64,000 nucleotides of DNA from Trichocoleus desertorum NBK24 (lineage in GTDB: Bacteria; Cyanobacteriota; Cyanobacteriia; FACHB-46). A program made the translations under genes and the position numbers. Positions within the stretch are counted from its first letter, which is position 1. Each line of letters starts with the position of its first letter. The notes under the pieces were generated by a model. The model was given only the letters and a program-made list of their open reading frames with translations. It searched no databases and was not told the DNA's origin. Positions 16,514 to 25,554 of the stretch are shown here, one piece after another. Location of the stretch: contig NZ_CP116619.1 of the NCBI RefSeq assembly GCF_030409055.1, positions 124,001 through 188,000 of the forward strand, read 5' to 3'.

Positions 16514-17617
16514 ATGAAAATAGGACAATGGATTGGCTTAATTGCCCTGCTGGTTTCGATGTACATTCTGTGGCAGATTCGGCAGGTGCTGTTGCTGGTC
16601 TTTATGGCTGTGGTGTTTGCGACTGCGTTGAACCGTTTAGTCAGACGGTTGCGGCGATCGGGTGCCAAGCGAGGGATTGCCGCCCTCTTAGCTATCTCTT
16701 TCTTCCTCGTCTTCTTCCTCGTCTTTATTGGAATCACCATTCCACCCTTTATCGAGCAATTTCAACTATTGACGGAACTGGTGCCACGAGGGTTAGAACG
16801 GTTGCGAATTTGGGTGGACGCTTTACGCACCCAGTTGCCAGGTCAACCCCTGCGATATTTACCCAGCGTCAACGATCTAACTCGTCAAATTCAACCGTTT
16901 GCGACCTGGGCCTTTAACAATTTCTTTTCGCTGTTCTCAAATTTCCTGGCGATCCTGCTGAACTTGCTACTAGTTGTGGTTTTGACCGTGATGCTACTGG
17001 TCAATCCTACTCCCTACCGGAATGGGTTTGTGCTGCTGTTTCCTTCGTTTTACCGGAGGCGCGCCGATGAGATTTTGGCGAAATGCGAAGTCGCTCTGGT
17101 TAATTGGATGGGCGGCATCCTGATTAATATGCTGGTTATCGGCTTAGTCAGTGCCATTGGTCTGTGGCTTCTGCGCGTTCCTCTGGTGCTAGCCAACGCG
17201 GCGATCGCAGGACTCTTGGAAGCCATCCCAACCGTAGGGCCAACCCTGAGCTTGATTCCGCCAATGGCGATCGCACTTCTAGATGCTCCTTGGAAAGCAG
17301 GCGCTGTCTTAGCTTTCTATGTAGGCATTCAGCAGCTAGAGCAATTTTTGCTGGTGCCGTTTGTTATGTCCAAGCAGGTCGCCATCTTGCCAGTCGTCAC
17401 ACTGCTATCTCAGGTAATTTTTGCCATCTTCTTCGGCTTCCTGGGCTTGTTTCTAGCGATCCCTTTGGTTATCGTGGGCCAGATTTGGGTACAGGAAGTT
17501 TTAGTAAAAGACGTACTCGATCAGTGGGGTGGCGAACCAAAACTTAGTATGGCTCCAGCCACTGTAGAGGTCACTGACAGCCCGCTAGAGGTGATTGATA
17601 ACACTCCTGAAGCTTAA
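16514..17617 (+). CDS. AI-2E-type transporter family membrane protein
   Basis: 367 residues with about eight hydrophobic segments and the AI-2E transporter family layout: paired N-terminal helices (WIGLIALLVSMYILWQI; VLLLVFMAVVFATAL), a third helix (IAALLAISFFLVFFLVFIGI), an extracytoplasmic region (~75-135), then the conserved C-terminal half with LLEAIPTVGPTLSLIPP (~245), VGIQQLEQFLLVPFVM (~280) and a long terminal helix pair. The family moves small molecules, including quorum signals or Na+/H+, and the substrate cannot be told from sequence. The glycosyltransferase gene follows 11 bp later, so the two probably share a transcript. Confidence 0.88.
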   Translation: MKIGQWIGLIALLVSMYILWQIRQVLLLVFMAVVFATALNRLVRRLRRSGAKRGIAALLAISFFLVFFLVFIGITIPPFIEQFQLLTELVPRGLERLRIWVDALRTQLPGQPLRYLPSVNDLTRQIQPFATWAFNNFFSLFSNFLAILLNLLLVVVLTVMLLVNPTPYRNGFVLLFPSFYRRRADEILAKCEVALVNWMGGILINMLVIGLVSAIGLWLLRVPLVLANAAIAGLLEAIPTVGPTLSLIPPMAIALLDAPWKAGAVLAFYVGIQQLEQFLLVPFVMSKQVAILPVVTLLSQVIFAIFFGFLGLFLAIPLVIVGQIWVQEVLVKDVLDQWGGEPKLSMAPATVEVTDSPLEVIDNTPEA

Positions 17618-17628
17618 GCTTTCGTTTA

Positions 17629-18393
17629 ATGCAACCTCGTGTTTCGATTGTGATTCCAACTTTGAACGAAGCAGGTAGCTTAGAGCGCACCTTGCGTCAC
17701 TTGGCCTTGTTATATCCTCCTGCCGCCGAGATCATCATCGTAGATGGCGGTAGTGAAGATGAGACAGTCGCGATCGCCAAAGCCGTGGCAATCTCTGATT
17801 GCATGCCTCCAAACACACAACTTCGCATTCTGGAGACCGAGCAACGGGGGCGATCGCTGCAAATGAATTTGGGGGCCGAAGTTGCCTGTGGGGATATCCT
17901 TTGTTTTCTGCATGCCGATACTTGGGTGCCAGACGACTTGACGAGCATTATGAGCCAGACCTTGGCGGATGCACGGGTTGCCTGCGGTGGCTTTATCTGT
18001 TTACTAGCAGGCCCACAAACCACCCGCTGGGGTATCTCCTTGCATCACTATCTCAAAACCTACTACGCACCACTGTTGTTCCGTCCTCATCTCTTCTTTA
18101 AAGGGTTACGCCTGCTGTTTGGCGATCAAGTCATGTTTTGCCGTCGGAGCGACTTCTGGGATTGTGGTGGCTTTGATCCCAACTTGCCAATTATGGAAGA
18201 TGGGGACTTATGCCTAAAGTTGGTGCAGAAAGGGCAGATCCGCATGGTCAACCGAATTGTGCAAACCTCCGATCGCCGGGTGGCGCGTTGGGGTCCACTC
18301 AAAGCTACGGCTATCTACTCCTATATCGGCTTCCTCTGGGGGTTAGGAGTTTCAGCCACTTATCTCAAGAAGTTCTATGCCGATATCCGCTGA
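17629..18393 (+). CDS. Glycosyltransferase family 2, TIGR04283-like
   Basis: 254 residues. GT-A fold glycosyltransferase: N-terminal VSIVIPTLNEAGSLERTLRH, nucleotide-binding IIIVDGGSEDETVAIA (~35), metal-binding DxD-type LCFLHADTWVPDD (~90) and acceptor-site FDPNLPIMEDGDLCLKL (~185). The C-terminal helix (AIYSYIGFLWGLGVSATYL) suggests membrane association. This matches the TIGR04283 group (often named rSAM/selenodomain-associated transferase 2), whose acceptor is unknown. The stop overlaps the 3' end of the convergent DUF547 gene by 19 bp. Confidence 0.85.
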   Translation: MQPRVSIVIPTLNEAGSLERTLRHLALLYPPAAEIIIVDGGSEDETVAIAKAVAISDCMPPNTQLRILETEQRGRSLQMNLGAEVACGDILCFLHADTWVPDDLTSIMSQTLADARVACGGFICLLAGPQTTRWGISLHHYLKTYYAPLLFRPHLFFKGLRLLFGDQVMFCRRSDFWDCGGFDPNLPIMEDGDLCLKLVQKGQIRMVNRIVQTSDRRVARWGPLKATAIYSYIGFLWGLGVSATYLKKFYADIR

Positions 18394-19082
18394 TTCAATT
18401 GCCAATCGTAATCTAGATATTTGATGGGGGTTTCAGCATTAACAGGGAGATCTGGGGCATAGAGACGAATGTAGTCTGGAATGGAACCTGCCACTTGAAG
18501 AAAATCCTGGCGATACCACTTGAAGATTTGGCTGCAATATAGCGTCCGTGTTTCTCCGTCATAACGAACTTTATCTTTGTTGTGGATAAAGCGACTGGCA
18601 TCTGCTTCTAACTGCTGCTGCACCCGATCGGGCCAGTAAGCTTCATTACGTAGCAAGGGGCAACCAATCGAGGCACAAACCAAGGCAAAATGAATCCGAG
18701 GCTCTTGGAACTGCGATCGCAGAATTTTATGTTCAATATGCGCCAAGCTGTAGCGTTTGCCTGCCACCTCATGAGCGGGCCGAGAGAAAAACCACAGAAA
18801 CGCTAACCAGTTTGGTACGCCTAAAATCTTGGGTTGAATTGACGCGATCGGATAGCGCTCCAAAATCCGAGCGATCGTGAAAGCATTGTAGAGGTTAATC
18901 CACAACGCCAACTGCTCCTGTCGCGCCAGATCTAAATTGAGATCAAAAGATTGGAACGTCGAGAGCCACTGATTGAGCTGATGGGGCTGTTCTTGCTGCC
19001 AAGCTCGATAGTCTACTCGACCCTGGTCATCTACATATTGCCGCAGGAGCGCATCCCAAGGAGCAAAAGCGATCGCAACCAT
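18375..19082 (-). CDS. DUF547 domain protein
   Basis: 235 residues, one DUF547 domain: W9-D-LLRQYVDDQGRVDYRAW at the N-terminus, QLALWINLYNAFTIARIL (~77-94), HIEHKILRSQFQEPRIHFAL (~132) and CASIGCPLLRNEAYWPDRV (~155), then LYCSQIFKWYRQDF (~195). DUF547 folds resemble papain-like/transglutaminase hydrolases; the conserved Cys and His are present, but no activity is established. No signal peptide. Convergent with the glycosyltransferase. Confidence 0.88.
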   Translation of the reverse strand: MVAIAFAPWDALLRQYVDDQGRVDYRAWQQEQPHQLNQWLSTFQSFDLNLDLARQEQLALWINLYNAFTIARILERYPIASIQPKILGVPNWLAFLWFFSRPAHEVAGKRYSLAHIEHKILRSQFQEPRIHFALVCASIGCPLLRNEAYWPDRVQQQLEADASRFIHNKDKVRYDGETRTLYCSQIFKWYRQDFLQVAGSIPDYIRLYAPDLPVNAETPIKYLDYDWQLNQRISA

Positions 19083-19151
19083 AAATCCCCCTAGGCAAAC
19101 AGTCTTAGTGTTTCAGTTTTAGTGACTGCACCATTGCACCATTATTGGCGC

Positions 19152-20366
19152 TCAGCTCAACCAATTGTGCTTGAGGAAAGTCGTCAAACGTCCTTGTACT
19201 TCGCTCAGACACCTTTCAGCATCCCGCAGTAGATTTCTCAGGTTTTCGTCACTGGCATTATCTAACCCTTCCTTGGAATATATCAACCGAGGCTGAATTC
19301 TTAGATAACGCTCGTTATCGGCAATCTGCTGAGAAATATAGGCATGAATATCAGAAGGAGCATCCATTGTGACACTCAGAATACGAGCATTCCAGGCCCA
19401 ACGTAGCAGACCCCACTGTCTCGCTTCCTCCCAAGGAATGGTGGAGTCCGGTTGTCCCGTGCCGATGGAGAGGACTTGAATCTCTTGAGGAGAATAACCT
19501 AGCCGCAAAGCTTCGGCGATCGCACAAGCAGTCGGATTGTTAGCGCCCACCCCGCCATCAATCGCAGAAAACTCACCAATCAACTGGTAAACAGAAGTCG
19601 TGTCTGGTACCACAGACCAGGGTTTTGCCAACGTTGCAGTCCGCGTTGCCACATCGTAGTGCTCAATCGAGCCTTTTTGCCCTCTGCCATGCCCTGCCAC
19701 AATTTCGATTTGCATCTTGTAATAATCATCCGCGTTTTCCCAAGGGCTAGCAGCCAAGGTCATTGTCTGGCTAGTGCCACCTTTAGCAGTCCCACCTGCT
19801 TGGACTAGGAGACGATGGGCAGGAAAATAGGTAGGAGCGGAAGCTGAGCAAGCACAAAGCTCCCACAAAGGCACATCCGCATACCACTTCCTTTGCCGCC
19901 AACTCTTAAACACGATAGGAGTGCGCCGGATGGTGTCGTAAGTTGTGATCAGTAATTTATTAGATTCAGAATTAGGGCTGATTTCGGAGAACGGGCGATC
20001 GCCCAACTCTGTTTGCAGCACTTTGAGCAAGCCCTCATCAGAAAATTTAGGCACAGACAGAGAGGGAGGAAAACTGGTCAGACCATATCGTGCCAGCAAT
20101 CCCAAGCGCGGCGGCACAAAATATCCCCACCAATTCCAATAGGGAAAGATTGTCTTGCCACGATCTTGGTAAAGATTGACTAACCTCTCACTGCTAAAGC
20201 CTAAAGCGACCCCAGCAGCAAGAAGTGAGCCTGTAGAAGTTCCGGCGATTAAATCAAAATGTTGATTCAGTGGCCCACCTAACTGCTGCTCCACCACTTG
20301 CAGAATTCGCGCTGCAATAATTCCCCGAATTCCACCTCCATCCAAGCTGAGAATCCGAAATGTCAT
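19152..20366 (-). CDS. Patatin-like phospholipase with an inserted beta-domain
   Basis: 404 residues. Catalytic Ser-Asp dyad of patatins: oxyanion loop LDGGGIRGIIAARIL (~9-23), nucleophile in LIAGTSTGSLLAAG (~39-52; GTSTG), and Asp in FSAIDGGVGANNPTAC (~267). Expected activity is acyl hydrolysis of membrane lipids. Between PTYFPAHRLLV (~190) and the Asp motif lies an extra segment of ~60 residues (about 200-262: AASPWENADDYYKMQIEIVA, GHGRGQKGSIEHYDVATRTA, then VVPDTTSVYQLIG) that resembles a beta-unit found in phage tail and fibre proteins rather than patatins. It could bind a ligand or partner. A cyclic-nucleotide-sensing partner (CBASS) is not seen nearby. Confidence 0.85.
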   Translation of the reverse strand: MTFRILSLDGGGIRGIIAARILQVVEQQLGGPLNQHFDLIAGTSTGSLLAAGVALGFSSERLVNLYQDRGKTIFPYWNWWGYFVPPRLGLLARYGLTSFPPSLSVPKFSDEGLLKVLQTELGDRPFSEISPNSESNKLLITTYDTIRRTPIVFKSWRQRKWYADVPLWELCACSASAPTYFPAHRLLVQAGGTAKGGTSQTMTLAASPWENADDYYKMQIEIVAGHGRGQKGSIEHYDVATRTATLAKPWSVVPDTTSVYQLIGEFSAIDGGVGANNPTACAIAEALRLGYSPQEIQVLSIGTGQPDSTIPWEEARQWGLLRWAWNARILSVTMDAPSDIHAYISQQIADNERYLRIQPRLIYSKEGLDNASDENLRNLLRDAERCLSEVQGRLTTFLKHNWLS

Positions 20367-20534
20367 AGCAGTTTTCCTTAAAAATCTAAAATTTTATGGC
20401 AAAGTACTACCCGCTTATCCGCTCAGAGTCCGGAAAGCAGGCTTTTAATTTAACGTTGATGAGACATCTCCGAGAGAACTGTACCCTACAATCAGACAAG
20501 ATTCTACAATTCTGCTCTCTAGAAGGCTAAACCT

Positions 20535-20942
20535 ATGATTCGGGTATCGCTCCATCGTCTATTAGTTATCACCACGTTGGCTGCAACCCTAGCCTGGATG
20601 CCAACTGCAAAAGCAGAATTACAGTTTCGGCAAATTCTGAAAAATACGCCTCAATCTCGGTTACAGTTCTCACCCTACACGGTGGGGTCAGTCATTGCAG
20701 GCGCAAACAACCGAGTTTATGTTCTCAATGCTCAAAAAGGTCAATCTCTCGGCGTAAGGGTCAATAGCACTGGAGCCAGGGCCTTTGTTGGTGTATTTGA
20801 CTCTACAGGCAAAGAGTTGGCTGTTTTAACCGAGCGATCGCAGCCGTTTGAGTATGAACTACCAAAAACAGGTAACTACTATATCTTTGGGTACGGCGGC
20901 CCCACCAATCATTTCTATGACTTTGCGGTTCGAGTTGATTAG
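20535..20942 (+). CDS. Secreted protein of unknown function, PPC-like C-terminus
   Basis: 135 residues. A signal peptide is clear: MIRVSLHRLLVITTLAATLAW followed by a cleavage site near AKA-EL (~27). The mature part is ~108 residues and beta-rich, with AQKGQSLGVRVNSTGARAFV, GVFDSTGKELA and ELPKTGNYYIFGYGGP, a pattern like bacterial pre-peptidase C-terminal (PPC) domains, which are secreted beta-sandwiches. No enzyme motif. It stands alone with divergent and downstream gaps, so probably has its own promoter in 20367-20534. Confidence 0.7.
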   Translation: MIRVSLHRLLVITTLAATLAWMPTAKAELQFRQILKNTPQSRLQFSPYTVGSVIAGANNRVYVLNAQKGQSLGVRVNSTGARAFVGVFDSTGKELAVLTERSQPFEYELPKTGNYYIFGYGGPTNHFYDFAVRVD

Positions 20943-21201
20943 ATAAAGCGTATTTGTATCAATTGCTACTATGGCTATGGAAAGAGAAATTTCTCTTTGA
21001 GAGAGAATGTTCGAAAAAGAACATGTCCGCTAGGGTAGATGAGCAGTAACGAGAAAGCACAGTAAAGTTAAGTCCCAACCAAGAATATGAGAGCTAAGAG
21101 CGCAACATCCTTGTAAAAGGCTAGCTCCTATTCTTTGTTAGCTAGTTTTGGCTAGTTTTGGAATGAATTGACTTAACGAAACTTATTTAAAGATTATAGT
21201 C

Positions 21202-22608
21202 ATGCTTTCAACCAATCAACCTACAGCTCATGACAATCGCTCCTTTATTCTGTTGATCTGTGGAGCGGCTGCACTAGGTGGCTTTTTGTTCGGGTTTGAT
21301 ACTGCGGTCATTAATGGTGCGGTTGCAGCTTTGCAAGCTCACTTTCAAGCAAATAGCGTGCTGATCGGCTTAGCGGTTTCCTTAGCACTTCTAGGATCTG
21401 CGATCGGAGCTTTTTTTGCAGGTCAAATCTCGGATCGCTTTGGCCGGGTTCGAGTCATGCTCCTGGCCTCGGCACTGTTCACCATTAGCGCGATCGGGTC
21501 TGGATTACCATTTGGCATTTGGGACTTTATTTTTTGGCGGCTTTTAGGAGGGATTGCGGTTGGGGCGGCTAGTGTAATTGCTCCTGCTTACATTGCTGAG
21601 GTTTCTCCAGCGCATCTGCGAGGGAGAATGGGATCTTTGCAACAATTAGCCATTGTGGTCGGGATTTTTCTAGCTTTGCTCTCTGACTACTTTATTGCTG
21701 TTTCTGCGGGTTCCGCTGCTTCACCCTTTTGGTTTGGCATTGCTGCTTGGCGCTGGATGTTTTGGACAGAAATTCCTCCCGCTATTCTATATGGTGTAGC
21801 GGCCTTGAGAATTCCAGAGTCCCCCCGGTACTTAGTGGCACAAGGACGAGAATCTGAGGCTGCGGCTGTCTTTGCCAAGGTAGATAGAACGATTGATATC
21901 AGAACCAAGATTCAAGAAATTCGCGAGACTGTATTCCGCGATCGCACTGCGAAGATCTCGGATCTGTTTAGTCGTAGAGGTGGCTTGATTCCGATCGTTT
22001 GGCTAGGAATGGGGCTATCTATCTTCCAGCAGTTTGTCGGCATCAACGTGATCTTTTACTACAGCAGCGTGCTGTGGCGATCGGTTGGGTTTAACGAAGC
22101 CAGTTCGCTCTGGATTACAGTCATCACTTCAGTCACCAACATTGTCACCACTTTAGTCGCGATCGCCTTTGTGGATAAGTTTGGCCGCAAACCACTGTTG
22201 GTTCTGGGGTCGCTGGGGATGATGCTCACCTTGGGCACTATGGCAACTGTGTTTAGCAATGCTTCTCTTGATCCGTCGGGCAACCCTGTCTTAGCAGGTT
22301 CTCAAGGCATTATCGCGCTGATAGCAGCTAACCTGTATGTGTTTTGCTTTGGCTTCTCCTGGGGGCCTGTGGTATGGGTGTTGTTAGGCGAAATGTTTAA
22401 CAACAGAATTCGATCCGTGGCGTTGGCTGCTTGTGCAGCAATTCAATGGGTGGCTAACTTCATTGTCTCCACTACCTTTCCCCCATTGCTAGACTCGTTT
22501 GGTCTGGGCACTGCTTATGCCCTCTATGCCACAGCCGCCGCTATGTCTCTCTTCTTTGTAATCTTCCTGGTGAAGGAAACAAAAGGGATGGAGTTAGAAC
22601 AAATGTAA
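21202..22608 (+). CDS. MFS sugar:proton symporter (glucose/fructose type)
   Basis: 468 residues, 12 predicted helices. Sugar-porter signatures: GGFLFGFDTAVINGAV in helix 1 (~25-40), GQISDRFGRVRVM between helices 2 and 3, GVAALRIPESPRYLVAQGR after helix 6 (~200), QQFVGINVIFYYSSVLW in helix 7, and DKFGRKPLLVLG between 8 and 9; the C-terminal PETKG-type box is VKETKGMELEQ. Length and motifs match GlcP-like transporters of cyanobacteria that take up glucose and fructose. Substrate is inferred. An IS200 element with a group II intron has landed ~32 bp past its stop. Confidence 0.9.
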   Translation: MLSTNQPTAHDNRSFILLICGAAALGGFLFGFDTAVINGAVAALQAHFQANSVLIGLAVSLALLGSAIGAFFAGQISDRFGRVRVMLLASALFTISAIGSGLPFGIWDFIFWRLLGGIAVGAASVIAPAYIAEVSPAHLRGRMGSLQQLAIVVGIFLALLSDYFIAVSAGSAASPFWFGIAAWRWMFWTEIPPAILYGVAALRIPESPRYLVAQGRESEAAAVFAKVDRTIDIRTKIQEIRETVFRDRTAKISDLFSRRGGLIPIVWLGMGLSIFQQFVGINVIFYYSSVLWRSVGFNEASSLWITVITSVTNIVTTLVAIAFVDKFGRKPLLVLGSLGMMLTLGTMATVFSNASLDPSGNPVLAGSQGIIALIAANLYVFCFGFSWGPVVWVLLGEMFNNRIRSVALAACAAIQWVANFIVSTTFPPLLDSFGLGTAYALYATAAAMSLFFVIFLVKETKGMELEQM

Positions 22609-22640
22609 TCGAGTTTGCGTGCCCAAAAGAACGCTCACAA

Positions 22641-24509
22641 TCGGGATAGGGAGAAACCTCGCAGTTCCCCCCTCCCACACCACCTGGCATACGGGTCCGT
22701 ACCAAGGCGGTTCAATCGAGTTGAATGTCAAATCAGTCGCTAAGTTTTGGTAGTCCCTGTCTGTTGAAGTAATCGTTGCTTAACGCCAGTTGAACGCCAG
22801 GTGTATGGCAAATCCGCCACGGTCCTTTGTTACTCCACGCAGTGGTATGAGCCAACAACGGTGGAACGCCTAACGCTATCAACTCCCACTTGCGCCGCCG
22901 ATAGGTTTTCCATTGTTTCCACAATGCACAACGCAATCGACGACGAATCCAGCTATCGAGGTCTTTGAATTGCCGGATGGTTTCGGCAAATCCAAAGTAG
23001 GCTTGCCATCCTCGCAGGTATCGGGATAACTCGGCCATCCGTTCCTGCCAGTTCACACTTCGAGTCCGGCGAGTCAATTGCCGCACTCGGTGCTTGAATC
23101 GCCGAATGGCTTCATTAGCCACTTTCCGTCGATGCAGTCCTCCGCTTGCTGTGAAGCTGAATCCCAGAAACTTGCGCTCATGAGGGCGAGCCACTGCGCT
23201 CTTGCTCTGATTAATCTTGAGCTTGAGGCGATGGGTGATGAATCGGCTAATGCTCGCCATCACTCGTTCCCCGGCTCGTTGACTGCACACATAAATGTTG
23301 CAATCATCCCCGTAGCGCACAAACTGGTGTCCTCGTCTCTCTAATTCCTTGTCCAGTTCATCTAAAACGACGTTGGACAGGAATGGTGAAAGTGGTCCAC
23401 CCTGGGCTGCTCCTTCGTGGCGAGGGCTCACTAAGCCATTCTCTAAAACACCAGCTTCCAGATACGCTCGGATTAATTGAAGCGCTCGGACATCGCTAAT
23501 CCGTTGACTTAGGGCACTCAAGAGGCGGTCATGATTCACTCGGTCGAAGAATTTCTCCAAATCGAGGTCAACCACCCATTCATACCCTGCTTTGAGGTAG
23601 CTTTGCGCTTGTGCTACGGCTTGATGGGCCGACCGCCGAGGGCGAAATCCGTAGCTGTGTTCAGAGAAGCTTCTATCCCACTTTGCTTGCAGAACCTGCA
23701 AAGTTGCCTGCTGAATCAGGCGATCTAATACAGTGGGAATGCAAAGTTGGCGAACTCCTGTACCATTCGGTTTTGGGATTGCCACCTTCCTAACCGGCTG
23801 TGGTCTGTAAACCCCACGAAGAAGACGTTCCTTGATGTCGAGCCAGTGAGCTTTGAGGTAGTTTGGTAGTTCCTCGACGGTCATTCCGTCTACCCCAGGG
23901 GCTCCTTGATTCTGCATCACACGCTTCAGCGCTGGGAGCAAGTTACTTCGTTGACAAATTTCCTCCATTAACGCTGCATCAAACATCGGGCTTTGGGAAG
24001 GCTGTCCCGCTATGAGTAAATCAGCCGTTCCCGCATTCGCCCCAGGCTTCACCTGCTCTCGTGCGGGAGACGCTCCTTGCGAAGTTATCTGCCTTTTAGA
24101 ATTACTCATAGGTTCCAGGTCTTATTCACCACTCTCGATTGTTTGGACCTTCAGCAATCGCTTGCCTACTATGTCCGCTGCTGACTTCTGCGTCAGGGTT
24201 AGAGCAGATTGCTCTACTCTCAGTCCGTTTGAACATGCCACAGACCTCCCGGAGTAAGTTCACACACTTTTGGTACACAACCGCTGGATTTACGTTGCCG
24301 GTGCTTGATGGATATGGACTTTGTGATCTCATGCTCACTCGTCCCACCTTCACGCCTCTGATCCAGTTTCTATTCGTCGGCTCATACCTTTGCTCCACGC
24401 TTCCTTCAGACCTTACCTCGCGATAACGCCCTTGCGCTTCACTACCCTTCACCTCCATCAGGTTGGGAAAGGACTTTCACCTCCTAGCGTGTCCACATGT
24501 CCGGCACAC
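22641..24509 (-). mobile_element. Group II intron, class C type
   Basis: Read on the minus strand, the intron starts at 24509 with GTGTGCCGGACATGTGGAC and has GGAGGTGAAAGTCC-type domain I sequence. The reverse transcriptase lies at 24109-22733. Domain V/VI follows at ~22700-22641: GAACCGCCTTGGTACGGACC, CGTATGCCAGGTGGTGTGGG and a final CTATCCCGA, the class C pattern. The upstream exon is a GC hairpin (ACCCCGCTGC/GCGGGGT), as expected of class C introns, which insert after terminator-like stems; here the hairpin is the right end of an IS200 element. End points are assigned by pattern, within a few bases. Confidence 0.82.
22733..24109 (-). CDS. ltrA: Group II intron reverse transcriptase/maturase
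   Basis: 458 residues. RT blocks in order: GVDGMTVEELPNYLKAHW (~72), IPKPNGTGVRQLCIPTVLDR (~111), SEHSYGFRPRRSAHQAV (~149), VDLDLEKFFDRVNH (~180), AAQGGPLSPFLSNVVLDELD (~235) and RYGDDCNIY (~265). The catalytic box is YGDD instead of the usual YADD. An X (maturase) domain with basic helices follows (~330-440; RYLRGWQAYFGFAE). There is no HNH endonuclease domain, as in class C intron proteins, which rely on single-stranded or hairpin targets. Frame intact, so the intron may be active. It splices its own RNA and reverse-transcribes it into DNA. Confidence 0.92.
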   Translation of the reverse strand: MSNSKRQITSQGASPAREQVKPGANAGTADLLIAGQPSQSPMFDAALMEEICQRSNLLPALKRVMQNQGAPGVDGMTVEELPNYLKAHWLDIKERLLRGVYRPQPVRKVAIPKPNGTGVRQLCIPTVLDRLIQQATLQVLQAKWDRSFSEHSYGFRPRRSAHQAVAQAQSYLKAGYEWVVDLDLEKFFDRVNHDRLLSALSQRISDVRALQLIRAYLEAGVLENGLVSPRHEGAAQGGPLSPFLSNVVLDELDKELERRGHQFVRYGDDCNIYVCSQRAGERVMASISRFITHRLKLKINQSKSAVARPHERKFLGFSFTASGGLHRRKVANEAIRRFKHRVRQLTRRTRSVNWQERMAELSRYLRGWQAYFGFAETIRQFKDLDSWIRRRLRCALWKQWKTYRRRKWELIALGVPPLLAHTTAWSNKGPWRICHTPGVQLALSNDYFNRQGLPKLSD

Positions 24510-24510
24510 A

Positions 24511-25025
24511 TGAACTACCCCGCCGCAAGCAGCGGGGTATCAGCTTCAAAAGAGAGCTAATTGCTCATCTCGATGTAGTTGCAGATACTCCTTGCCCTGC
24601 TTTTTGACATACCTGGCAATCATGCCTTCATCCCCATGCTTGCCCACCGTACTCGCAAAGTAACCGTCACTCCAAAACTCCCCACCCCACAGCTGCTTTT
24701 TTACCCCTGGACACCGTTTGAATACCTCTCGCCCTGTTAGACTCTTGAGCATCGTCACCAACTTCGTCACACTGTACGTCGGCACCGACTGAATTAGGAA
24801 ATGCACGTGGTCTTTGTCGATCCCAATCTCGACAAACTTAATCTCATAACGCTTCTCGATTTCAAGGCAGACCTCACGTAAGACTGCATCAACCTGTTCA
24901 TCAAACACAGCCCGTCGATACTTTGCAGGAAACACCAAGTGATATAACAAAACAGTAACGTTATGACTCTTGTGAATGTACTCACTCATCCTGGCATTTT
25001 ACGCCCCGAGGGGCGGGGAATCTAC
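24511..25025. mobile_element. IS200-type element (single-strand transposon)
   Basis: The element contains only a tnpA gene on the minus strand. It has subterminal hairpins rather than inverted repeats: the left-end hairpin CGCCCCGAGGGGCGGGG at ~25002-25018, just before the start codon, and the right-end hairpin built from ACCCCGCCGCAAGCAGCGGG (24517-24536) with the flank TAGTTCAT on the transcribed strand. Such hairpins are bound by Y1 transposases. No tnpB is present. The class C intron begins immediately beyond the right hairpin. Confidence 0.85.
24546..24989 (-). CDS. tnpA: IS200/IS605-family TnpA (Y1 transposase)
   Basis: 147 residues, intact. The HUH motif is IDKDHVHFLIQS (~82), and the catalytic Tyr lies in the C-terminal helix EGMIARYVKKQGKEY (~127). 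YHLVFPAKYRRAVFDEQV at the N-terminus is the usual family opening. It cuts and rejoins single-stranded DNA at hairpin ends, copying into lagging-strand templates without target duplication. The start is ATG 24989; the left-end hairpin directly upstream would also limit read-through translation. Confidence 0.93.
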   Translation of the reverse strand: MSEYIHKSHNVTVLLYHLVFPAKYRRAVFDEQVDAVLREVCLEIEKRYEIKFVEIGIDKDHVHFLIQSVPTYSVTKLVTMLKSLTGREVFKRCPGVKKQLWGGEFWSDGYFASTVGKHGDEGMIARYVKKQGKEYLQLHRDEQLALF

Positions 25026-25123
25026 CCGCAGAGATTGAAAAGTAATTGGGATAATAGAGGTAGGCACTAAGATTTATTCATGGTGCCTATCATAATAAAC
25101 TTGATTCTTGCTGAGGCCGCGTG

Positions 25124-25465
25124 ATGAAACGCCTAGTAACAGGTGTATTAGTAGTCGTAGTCCTAGAACTATTGAGTGGCGCTGCGGTCAATGCCCAAGC
25201 CGCGATCGATAGACTGGGAACCTTTAATCCTAATACCAGAAACAACCAACTCAACTATCCCAATAGCTCTCGGATCTATTCCAACGGTGCCATCCGCTCT
25301 ACGCGGGGGCAAGTGGCTTCTCCTGCCGCAACTGTGAAACATGGAGATGGTTCTACCAGCTTCTATTATCGGGATGGAACTCGAATTACGGTAGACAAAA
25401 AGACAATTAGCCCTGTTGGTACTCCTTTGAGATCAGGTGAGATCAATCAGGGAATGAACCGATAG
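25124..25465 (+). CDS. Secreted small protein of unknown function
   Basis: 113 residues from ATG 25124 (a GTG at 25121 precedes it directly). Signal peptide MKRLVTGVLVVVVLELLSGA with cleavage near NAQA (~26). The mature region is polar and rich in Asn, Ser, Thr and Gly (TFNPNTRNNQLNYPNSSRIY; VKHGDGSTSFYYRDGTRITV), with no Cys, suggesting a small beta-rich exported protein. I do not recognise the family. It follows the IS200 element and faces the convergent cysE. Confidence 0.65.
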   Translation: MKRLVTGVLVVVVLELLSGAAVNAQAAIDRLGTFNPNTRNNQLNYPNSSRIYSNGAIRSTRGQVASPAATVKHGDGSTSFYYRDGTRITVDKKTISPVGTPLRSGEINQGMNR

Positions 25466-25554
25466 CGTAATGAGATCAGGCTTAATCTCCCAATACAAGT
25501 TGGCAGGGCGAGCGCAGTGGATTTCAGGAACTTACCAACCCTTGCGATCGCGCA

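Noticed and set aside
24126-24458. 110-codon minus-strand ORF upstream of the intron RT
   Set aside because: It lies in the structured RNA domains of the group II intron; no protein family.
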